Shown: piece by piece, positions 55,610 through 64,000 of the stretch
How the letters are laid out: every line of letters begins with the position of its first letter
Numbering within the stretch: position 1 is the stretch's first letter
DNA from: Artemia franciscana
Lineage: Eukaryota; Arthropoda; Branchiopoda; Anostraca; Artemiidae
Direction: 5' to 3'
NCBI RefSeq assembly: GCF_032884065.1
Contig: NC_088864.1
Span: 16,310,409 to 16,374,408 of the forward strand
DNA length: 64,000 nt
Translations under genes and position numbers: made by a program
The notes under the pieces: model-generated
The model's database searches: none
What the model was told of the DNA's origin: nothing
Seen by the model: only the letters and a program-made list of their open reading frames with translations

Positions 55610-58090
55610 ATAATAGGAACGTTTTAACTTTAGTTAATATCATTCCTATGTTATATCATTTTTGTTTTAGTCACTAATAAAAGAATGATGGATACAGCCT
55701 TGCTGACTACGGGAGTAAGGCCTTATCAGACCTTAACTTATTTGACAGAGAGGAATAATTCCTTATCATTTCTCAAGAAAAGTTTGCCAATTCCTGTGTA
55801 GTTAATATCGTCCCTTAACAAAACGTTGAAACTGAGAAATGAGTTGGAATGTCGCTTTCTTTACAAAACAGGCAATATGTGAAGTTGTTTTCTAGAAAAC
55901 CACAATTAAGGGCTGGATGACAAAAAAGAGCTTTTTCATTTTGTTGGCAATCCATATTCTCAGGAGGTATTCCTGTAAATGTAAAAATATAAGAGTCAAC
56001 CACATGTCTTTGTTCAATAGGTACTGATATGCATTACTGTGACTAACTATGTTTCTACGAAATCTAAGTATTTTTCACGTACTTTGGTTTCAGGTTTTAC
56101 TATACATCGCTTCACACTATATCTTCATGTACTTCTAGCAGACGTGTCGATTGGGGAAAAGGCAAAATGAAAAAAAAAATAGATTCTCTGATTCTTAGAT
56201 CCACTTCGGTTATAAAATATGAGTTACACCCCCTCTCCTCACAATATATATTTTTGTGAATCGACTTACCTGACTTCTAGGAGTGGCACTGGGAGAAAAG
56301 CGGAAAATAAATTCTTATTAAAAGCTAGACATTAGCAATTAACTGTTGGCAAATTGTTTGAGACCTGAAAAAAAGAGAGAGACAGATAAGCTCAGACCCA
56401 AGGGCTTTGCAGAGTCTGACGTTTGATTGATACCTTAGCAAAAAAACCTTTTTCAGAAGTGTTTTTGTTAATCCTCTATCATGAATCATATAGGGCACTA
56501 AACTTGTCAAATAAGATTGATAATTTCAAAGGATTGGGGGCAAATGGATGTTTTTATTATCAAGAAAAAATGAATCGAGGGCCTCCTTCAAAATTATTTT
56601 CTTTTGTCAGCGATACAAAATATACGTCATCTTTTGAATGATTACTAACTTCTGATAGGTGAGTAGCTTTTTTCTAATAGGATGGTTTTTTTTTTACTTT
56701 GTGAGGTAGGCCTATAGCCAAACCTTCTAATTAAGATTGAAACTTCTTTGCCAAGGCTTAGTTGGGGGGCGATCATAAAAACTGATTTAGTGTTTTTCTG
56801 ATTAGATTATACAGTTTAGTTCTAGGCATAATAAAGTAGATTTTCATAAAATGCTTAGAAACTTCAGATTGATAGGCTGTCAAATTGACGTTATGAAATT
56901 AATTTTAGGAAGTTTTATTTTGATGGATGTGTTAATTGAATGTCCTTATGCTGCTTAGACTTGTGTTTCATAAAGATCAGACTCTTTTTCTTAAAATTTT
57001 CTCATACATGTTTCACAGAAATTGAGCTTACTCTCACGTACAAAAAGCAACAAAAACCTTTCAAATAGCAGGCTCTTCATAATATTGAGGTTAACAAATG
57101 GGCTTGACACAGGACGACTAGAAGTGTCACCTGGATACAGTTTTGGATGTATTTAAAAGTTCTTCCTAACCTTATGTACTTTCAAGTCAACTGAGTGACT
57201 AGTTGTACTTCCTTCAAAATATTTCATCTTTCAGTGAACGACATTGAAAATCTCGTGAAAGATTTTTCACATGGGTGCAAAATTTGAATTTTTTCAGATG
57301 GAACAAAGCTCAAATTTTGAATTTTACTAGGTTCCGATAAACGAAAAGTGACTATTTTTGGTTATTATATCCCCCTTTAGTAAGACATGAAGGACGTCCC
57401 TCATCCTTGAGCCTCCTCCCTCCCTGTCTAAAGTATGTATGTATGGTTTTTACTTTATCTTCCAACGGTTCGTGAGGTCAAGGACAACGCTCCCTTTTAC
57501 TTTCACCTTCTCAGATTACCAGCTTTTTCTCCTATATTTTTCGATTTGTATCATTCCAGATAGTTCTAAAATGTATTATTTTCTTTACCAAAAGTATTGC
57601 TTTTATTTTGTAACCGCCTTCCATTCCTAAAAACTGCATCATTGTGGGTGTCAGGAGCCAGAACACTCAGAGCCCTTCTCCTTCGAAATAAAAAAATCTC
57701 GTTATTTACCTCATGACCATAACATTGACTTTTAAAAAGCCTTGCGGTGGTTGATCCTGGGTTTAAATAGAATTTTGGTAACCTTTTATTTTATTTTTTT
57801 GGCCCGAGTAGCCTATTGGTCCCAAATTTCCTCTCAAATTTATAAAATACTTATTTGTATTCTTTTAGCAAAAATTTGTACGTTATTGGCATTTATATTT
57901 AATTCCGTTCGAATCCAGCGATACCCTACACGGGGCTCATAGACTCATAAAAAACGACAGAGTCAAGAATCTACAAATTTATGCAAATATAAATGAAAAC
58001 TGGAGGAAAGTAAAATACTCTTTAGTCAAGAGCCTTAGGTAAGCACTCTTTCATAGTCAGAGGAGTGACTTCCACTCTGAAATAAGTATT
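55610..58090. other. About 2.5 kb with no recognised gene
   Basis: AT-rich sequence with short overlapping ORFs only. A tRNA-like pair of promoter boxes at 57808 and 57908 was judged too far apart for a tRNA. Nothing else is seen. Confidence 0.4.
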
Positions 58091-58094
58091 TGCT

Positions 58095-58340
58095 ATAGCC
58101 AAATCTTTGCCTCTCTAATAACAGTCTAATAAAACTTCATAGTTCTTTCTATAAGCTGAAATTTCATACAGTACGTTTTTACAGACCTAGCTTCCACTTT
58201 TGTAGCTGGTCCTTTTTCTCTTTGCGTCATTTCGGGAAGCGAAGCCAAAACTTTGCCACTCTAATAACAACATAGTAAAAGTTCTTAACTCTCCAAAAAT
58301 TGAAGTTTCATAAAATGTATTTTACAGCCAAAACTTTCAA
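58095..58340 (+). repeat. Tandem duplication, unit about 147 bp
   Basis: AGCCAAATCTTTGCCTCTCT (about 58097) and AGCCAAAACTTTGCCACTCT (about 58244) start two similar blocks. They also share CTAATAACA.., ..AATAAAACTTC/..AGTAAAAGTTC, GAAATTTCATA/GAAGTTTCATA and TTTTTACAG/TTTTACAG. The copies are well diverged. Confidence 0.6.
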
Positions 58341-59689
58341 TTTTCGTTTGATGGTTCTTAACAAGAAACTTGGGATGATATATTCCTAACCTCCTTAAAG
58401 CAAAACCACCACTGAAACTAAGAAGCTTTTCATTTGTATTGAATAAGAATTTATGTCACGAAAATGTGTAACTAAAAAATAACCGAAAAGAACCGAAGTG
58501 AAAAGGGAAGGTAAGAACCAAAATAGGGAAAAGAAAGGAAAGGAAACAAAAAAGAGAAGGGCAGCAAACCGAAATATTCCCTAAATATGTTCCCTTGCAC
58601 AAACGTACCTTTTAGATGATTCAATTACATATTTTCCTTTTTTTTATTGTGTACCAAATTAGATTATTAGAGACATTTCGGTATATTTTTAGAAAGCAAG
58701 TTACAAACAGAACAGAGTTGTAACAGAAACGGCTATTTCACTAGCTTGCATAACAAAGCAACTTTCAACAATACAGCTAATGATTGGCTTAGTAAAGTGT
58801 GTCGAAAGAAAATAAAGAAACTTCCTAACAGATTCAACTCTTTCATAGTTATTAGTATTTATGAATAGGCTATTTGCATGCATCTGCATTCTCTTCATTA
58901 CTTTTAAATAAAGGGATAAATGGGGGGTTTGAAGTGTCATTTTTGAGAGTCATATTCATAGGGGTGAACGATGTCAGGATTTAACAGAAGGGGGGCGTTA
59001 AATTGTGACTAGATTGTCTCAAGTGGCGAACGGGTCGAAAGTATCAGGGCTCTTAGCAGAAGGTATACAAAAGAGAACCTTGTTTCAATAGAAAGTTAAG
59101 AGTCAGTCTGTTTTGGACGAAAGCGGTTGGATATTTGCCCGAAAATATGGGGGTCGCTCTGAGAGCTGCTTAGGAACTAACGGTTGAAAATTTAGTACTA
59201 GAAGAGTCCAATATCGAATTTTTTGAATGAACTGACAATAGGTTTATTCATCTGTTCCCCTTTTTATTAAAGCGTTCAGTCGGTACGCTCCGATATTCAT
59301 TCTAACCCTTTATATTTTAGTAAATAGGTGCTTAGATAAATGTTGCAATTTGAATATTTTAAGAGAGTTATATATCAGAAATTTATTCAGTTTTACTGAA
59401 AAATTAAGAAATGCAATAAATTATGAAAAATGTAAGAAAAGTGATCAAAACTACAAGTACTAAAAAAGAGAAAAACAGTTTCACTGAGGGCGTACGAAAT
59501 TAAAGCAGGCCAACCGTAAGAAGTTAACATCACATGGATGCGCTTTACAGCATTGTACTACAGACTGTGAATAATTAATCCCCTTTCGAAGGCAAAAACT
59601 TGTGGGAAAGTTCGACTTCCCGCAAGATTTGACTGAAACGAGCATCGAAGTGTTTTTTTTTACCTTTAAAATGTTTAAGTCAAATAAAA

Positions 59690-59730
59690 AAGATACAGGT
59701 GAATTAATCGTGATAATTTACCTGTATCTT
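59690..59730. repeat. Hairpin AAGATACAGGT / ACCTGTATCTT
   Basis: The 11-bp perfect arms 59690-59700 and 59720-59730 enclose a 19-nt loop and lie 12 bp before a long T run. Confidence 0.85.
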
Positions 59731-59741
59731 CAGTTGTTGTT

Positions 59742-59742
<1 letters not shown>

Positions 59743-59800
<58 letters not shown>
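59743..59800. repeat. Poly(T) tract, 58 bases
   Basis: An unbroken T run, the longest mononucleotide run in the window. It could be the poly(A) tail of a minus-strand retroposed copy, but no recognisable retrocopy lies to its right, so I leave it as a simple repeat. Confidence 0.95.
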
Positions 59801-59804
<4 letters not shown>

Positions 59805-61338
59805 CTTTACGAAATTGGGTGTCTCCACCCTACAAGACAAAACCCATAATTTTTCTCACGATTTTGAACTAGACATTGTAAATTAGCATTGAAAACGCCG
59901 TGACCTCAGTCGCAGTTTTCAAAGTGTCAAAGATTTCCTACATTCAAACCTAAAAACCAATTTATTTTTAAAGTATAAAATCAAAAACCAACCTTTCATA
60001 TCCTAAAGTTTTGACTCTGCACCAATAGCACAGCCGAATAGGGTATTCCCCCCCCCCCGAAAAAAAGGAATAATACAAACCAATCTACAGAAAATTGACG
60101 ACAATTATGAAAAATATACACTTTGATCTAATATTGATCTATTCATATGCGCATAAATCTCAGCTATGAAAATAATCGGATAAAGTCATACAACGGGTAC
60201 CTGAAGCTATCATAACTGGAAATGTTTATCATTGTACAGTCAAGTTTTCAATCTTCACAAAGAGTATATGGATTTCGTTTCCTGTTTGATGGCTTTCTTC
60301 CGCTGGGTTCTGCTTTTAATTGTTATTTAAAGATTTTCCATTCAGTGACAACCCTTTTAGAATAGAATTCTTGCTGCATAGCCAGTTGTGGCGTATGTGA
60401 AATTGTGGGTCCCGCACCTATAAAGAGGCTTAACTGCTTGCATTAAAAACTATTACAAAAATCAAGAATGTTTAAAATACAATTGGACTGAGATTATGAA
60501 TGCCTTCTAAGCATCAAACGTTCTTTTGTCAATCATACCACTAATGTTTCGGTACCTCCCATGCAAAATTAGGAGGGTTTTTGTGTGTTATACCGGCAAC
60601 CACTTTGTCCACCATAGGAATTTTCCAACATGCCCATCCAATTGTGTTACCAAGGAAGTCATTTAGGACAACAATGCAGGTTTTTGGATTGATGTCCACC
60701 CATAGATATCACAGGTGTATACCAGGTCATTTCTCTTCTTTAGTGGAAAAATGCATGGATTACATCTGACAGAATCTATTTATGGGGTATGATATTTGTG
60801 GCAGGGTTGGGTCCAAGTCGCCACGCTGTCTAGTGTGGGTGTATAATTAAACTTGATCGACCCTAGGTCAGATAAGTCTGAAAGTATGTGTTATGTTGCT
60901 AAATTTAGCTTTGTGAATGTTTCTTGCAGTGGGTTATTTTTGGAGTTGATGTTTTTCATAGACACCTGGTTATTATTAAGATTAGTGGACTTCGTAGAAA
61001 CGGTGATAAGTCAATACGAGCCATACACATTTTTATGCAAATTCAGTTAATACAGAAAGAATCCATCAGGACTTAACCTTTGTAATAACAAAATACCACT
61101 AATTATCATTATACAAAAGGTTTTGGGCATATTCACCAATACTCCCAAATGTGCTTGTATGTGAGCGTTTGGGTTTGTGTGTATGCGTTTGTATTTTCTA
61201 GCAAAGTCCTGTCAAAATTCAGGGGAAAGAGCAAGGAGTTGAAGGGCGGCAGGTTTCCTCACATAATGGCCTATAATACTTTATATTCAGTTGAATATTA
61301 GTGAAAATGCTTGATGTTTAATAGAGAAGAGAAGGGGC

Positions 61339-61790
61339 ATGTACAAGAATTATCTGGGTAATAAATTTTACGAAAATAAGAGGAATTTAACGAAAGAGGA
61401 GAAAGCGTTAAAATATAAACTTGGAAGATGTGAAATGGAGACTATGGATAAAAATCCCGAGGATTTGGAAGATGTAGCTAAGCGGCAAAATAGTAAAATA
61501 TTTTACCGTCATGTTAGTAAATTGAGAGGGGTTGTGATAAAGAAAGAGTTAAAGAGAGATGGACAGAACGTTTTGAGAATGTGCAAAACCGGAATAAAGC
61601 TACAGGGAAATATATAGGAAAAAATGAAAAAGTTTGTGACACCTTAGATGTGAAGGAAGATTTATTTTATGAGGAAGAATTAGTGACAGTACTAAAAGGA
61701 TTAAGGCACTTGCATGATAAACCCACTACCGTTAAAGTTGTTCATTCATTCACGCATTATACGACCGTTTTTTATCGTTAGTTTTGTTTC
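61339..61790 (+). pseudogene. Non-LTR retrotransposon fragment, linker before the reverse transcriptase
   Basis: Frame 1 (61339-61530) reads YKNYLGNKFYENKRNLTKEE, then KALKYKLGRCEMETMDKNPE and KIFYRHVSKLRG. The frame then shifts and, from 61536, continues DKERVKERWTERFENVQNRN, ENVQNRNKATGKYIGKNEKV and CDTLDVKEDLFYEEELVTVL, then decays after KGLRH. RWTExFENVxNR just before the reverse transcriptase is a well-conserved LINE landmark. From memory the family has extra residues between KLRG and DKERVKERW, so a small deletion probably caused the shift. I think it is the same family as the C-terminal piece at 24440-24655. Both the endonuclease and the catalytic core are missing. Confidence 0.8.
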
Positions 61791-61802
61791 AGCTTGGCGT
61801 GA

Positions 61803-62245
61803 GCCTCTTTAATTTGGTAAAACTTTCCTTTTTTATATATCTTTTCTTTTTTCTGTTTTATTTCTTTTATTTGTAGCATTTCTTTTAATTTGTATTTAAT
61901 TTTTTAAAACGTTTGATGAATATTTGACGACAAGATAGTGTTGTCTCTTTAATTTGGTAAAACTTTCCTTTTTTCTATATCTTTTCTTTTTTTCTGTTTT
62001 ATTACTCTGATTTGCAGTATTTCTATTAATTTTTTTTTATTTTTCAATTTTTTTAAACATTTGGTGACTGTTTGATAACAAGATAGTGTTGCCTCTTTAA
62101 TTTGGTAAAACTTTCCTTTTTTATATATGTTTTCTTTTTATCTGTTTTACTACTTCGATTTGCAATATTTCTTTTAATTATTTTTTATTATTTTGTAATT
62201 TTTTAAAAATTCGATGACTATTTGATAACAAGATAGTGTTGCCTC
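61803..62245. repeat. Tandem repeat, three units of about 140-150 bp
   Basis: CTCTTTAATTTGGTAAAACT begins units at 61805, 61945 and 62093, and a diverged start lies at 62243. Each unit ends TTGATAACAAGATAGTGTT-like. The units are T-rich. Confidence 0.9.
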
Positions 62246-62249
62246 TTTA

Positions 62250-62615
62250 GTTCGTCAATGTCGACATTCACCAGTAATAACCGAAATACCATTTTTTTTC
62301 CTTGGATTTAGTCAGCGGTGCCAGTCAGGTTTTTCAATTTAATGAAAGGTTTTTATGATGACAGGCTGGGTAAATTAGGTTTGGTTAGGTTAGCTTAAGC
62401 TTAAACCAATTTCTGATATTTGTTACCAGATATATCCTAACCTAATCTAACCAGCCTAAACTAACACAATCTAATCTAACTTTAACTTTTACCATCATAG
62501 CTTCCATAAGACGCAAAAGGCTGACTCGCAAAGCGAATTCAACCCAAGGAGAGAAAAAGGATTTTCGGATATTCACCGGTGAATGCCAACATTAACCAGA
62601 TTTCGGACGTTCGCG
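62250..62615. repeat. Long imperfect palindrome with GGTTAGGTTAG core
   Basis: GTCGACATTCACCAGTAATA near 62260 is mirrored by ACCGGTGAATGCCAACATTA near 62577. Inside, GGTTTGGTTAGGTTAG (62378-62393) is mirrored by CTAACCTAATCTAACC-like sequence (about 62436-62455). TTTTATGATGACAGG is mirrored by TTTTACCATCATAGC. This is MITE-like and has no ORF. Confidence 0.65.
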
Positions 62616-62682
62616 GCAACATATACAAGACGCAATCCCTTGCTGTAAGCACAATTTAGTCTTGGCAATATGACTCTTCCAG

Positions 62683-62975
62683 TTCTCCCTCCTCTCTACA
62701 AATCATATATATTTTCTGATCCTTCTCTTCTCCTTTACAATCCATTTTTCTTCATTATGTCCTTCCTTTGTCTCTTTCCTGTTCTCCCTCCTCTCCAAAA
62801 ATTATAAGTTTTTCTTATCCTTTTCTTCTCCATTAAATTCCGTTTTTCTTCTTTGTGTCCTTCCTTTAGCCCTTTCCTGTTCTCCCTCCTCTCCACAAAT
62901 TATAGGTTTTTCCGATCCCTTTTTCTCTTTTACATTCGGTTTTTCTTCTTTGTGTCCTTCCCTTAGTACTTTTGA
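62683..62975. repeat. Pyrimidine-rich tandem repeat, three units of about 98 bp
   Basis: TTCTCCCTCCTCTC starts units at 62683, 62782 and 62880. Each contains ATTATAGGTTTTTC-like and TTTTTCTTCTTTGTGTCCTT. The plus strand is almost entirely C/T, so a purine-rich complementary strand results. Confidence 0.92.
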
Positions 62976-62979
62976 ATAG

Positions 62980-64000
62980 CATATTTAAAAATTATAACAT
63001 AGATAATAGAGTCCCTGCTAATAATAGAGTAATATAAAGCTTCGAGTGCTCCAGAATCCCGGCGTTTTTACCCATTTTTGTACCCTCTGTCGGTCTGTCA
63101 ATCACATCAAAATAATATCTACATTTTCTCTTTAAATAACACACTAATTTAGCATTAGAATAACAACTAAATCATAGACTAGAAATCAGACATTATGAAA
63201 GCGTTAAACTCCTTACCACTCATTAAAAAGCTATTGCTTTCCAATCTATTGTAAGTTCAGATAGCTATTAAAAAGGGGGATAGGTTTATAACATGCTGTA
63301 AACATTTAAGTGCGGAAAGCCATGTGTTTTACGAGTTGTGAAGACATTGTCTTTCGTTGCTAAACTCTACTTTACGAGTTGATGTCGCGACATCGCTTGC
63401 CAAATGTTATCCAGGAAACAATTTTTTTCAAAATATCATAAAACGTCATATGGTGTTTTAAATGTAATTTCTGTAATTTTTTTGATAAAAATGTCTATAT
63501 TCATGCTGTAGAATAATAGAATTGCTTTTGCATACTGGTTAGCCAAATCCAAAACACAGCATCTACAGTTTTAAAACATGATTTGAAAAAAAAAAACATA
63601 AAGAGAAAAGAAAAATAATCGGATTAAAATATTCGGGAAACCGCGTTGTTTATTATGCCGTTTCACTGCGTTCCTTAACGGCATAATAAACAGCCGTTCC
63701 ATATAATTCGAAACTTTGTTAAAGAAAGTTGTTGATGGATTTTGAAAGTACAATTTTTTTACAGTTTTGTTTTATATTTTTTAATGTTTTTTGGGAAATT
63801 CTAAAATCTGCTTTATATCCTTGATTACATTTGGAGGTCACATTTGAGGTTTAATTCTTAATAAAAATTAAGTGAGAAAAACAGATTTTAATTTCAGCAA
63901 AGCAGTTAACAAAAATTAAAACAAAACAACGCTATAATTTTAAAAAAATCCGAATATTTTGGCTCTCAACGGAAAAAACGAGTTTAATTCTCAATAAAAA
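62980..64000. other. About 1 kb to the window end, no recognised gene
   Basis: AT-rich sequence with one strong hairpin (63647-63692). The end (63950-64000), with CCGAATATTTTGGCTCTCAA, may be the start of another repeat copy running out of the window. Confidence 0.4.
63647..63692. repeat. Perfect 16-bp inverted repeat TGTTTATTATGCCGTT
   Basis: Arms 63647-63662 and 63677-63692 are exact reverse complements around a 14-nt loop. Just outside, GCG and CCG give no further long pairing. Confidence 0.9.

Larger units (their letters stand above)
58345..61335. other. About 3 kb with no recognised gene
   Basis: AT-rich sequence. It holds the hairpin and T tract at 59689-59800 and a C run at 60050-60059. 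An ORF of 62 codons at 60581-60769 and others have no recognisable domain. Confidence 0.4.

Noticed and set aside
57742..57942. tRNA- or SINE-like promoter boxes (TAGCCTATTGG near 57808 and GTTCGAATCC near 57908)
   Set aside because: The spacing of about 100 bp is too long for a tRNA and no acceptor stem pairs. It could be chance or a damaged SINE, so no call was made.
59602..59886. 94-codon ORF with a poly-Phe run
   Set aside because: It is created by the 58-base T tract.

Overview
This window is eukaryotic, AT-rich intergenic DNA made almost entirely of repeats. I recognise no rRNA, no convincing tRNA, no CRISPR and no intact host gene. All protein-coding signal that I can name comes from decayed mobile elements: two non-LTR retrotransposon families (C-terminal piece 24440-24655 minus; long remnant 32510-35622 minus; fragment 61339-61790 plus) and the C-terminal part of a hAT transposase (27067-27693 plus). 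The repeat style (TTAGG-like low-complexity runs, C/G runs, foldback elements, a LINE protein ending that I associate with brine-shrimp genomes) suggests an arthropod, probably a crustacean such as Artemia. That species guess is inference and could not be checked.

Layout. 1-3840 is a foldback satellite (arms 1-735 and 1440-2240) followed by a ~840-bp tandem duplication with an (AT)45 tract. 4770-5345 holds short-period repeats and a perfect hairpin. 7010-7140 is a solo Penelope-like foldback arm with a hammerhead-like core. 7497-10252 is one large element built from ~290-bp tandem units with a terminal hairpin. 13500-15400 is a ~420-bp tandem array whose unit is itself a dimer. 16470-16975 is a foldback. 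20435-22970, 24655-28482, 37265-38935 and 44075-48000 hold copies of one composite element family, described next. 30890-31273, 36405-36855 and 41684-42486 are further foldbacks. 52510-52690 is a small MITE. 53240-54604 has unrecognised minus-strand ORFs. 54730-55603 is a minisatellite ending in a Helitron-type 3' terminus. 61800-62975 has three further tandem or palindromic blocks.

The dominant system is the composite element, here named PAL-HP. Read in plus orientation it has a ~280-bp near-perfect palindrome (PAL-A), an AT-rich linker, a second palindrome with a longer loop (PAL-B), a ~1 kb body rich in G/C runs, and a 3' end with a 9-bp-stem hairpin (ACAGTTCGT/ACGAACTGT). The window holds about ten full or partial copies in both orientations. 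In several copies the two palindrome arms share copy-specific variants, so the arms appear to be homogenised within a copy. One PAL-HP copy was split by a hAT element (25024-28185, 8-bp target duplication, 7 of 8 bases matching), and that hAT carries another PAL-HP copy inside it, giving three nested insertion events.

Foldback elements at 30890-31273 and 41684-42486 carry sequences resembling the hammerhead ribozyme core known from Penelope-like retroelements. Two insertions of this kind show 12-13 bp direct flanking repeats.
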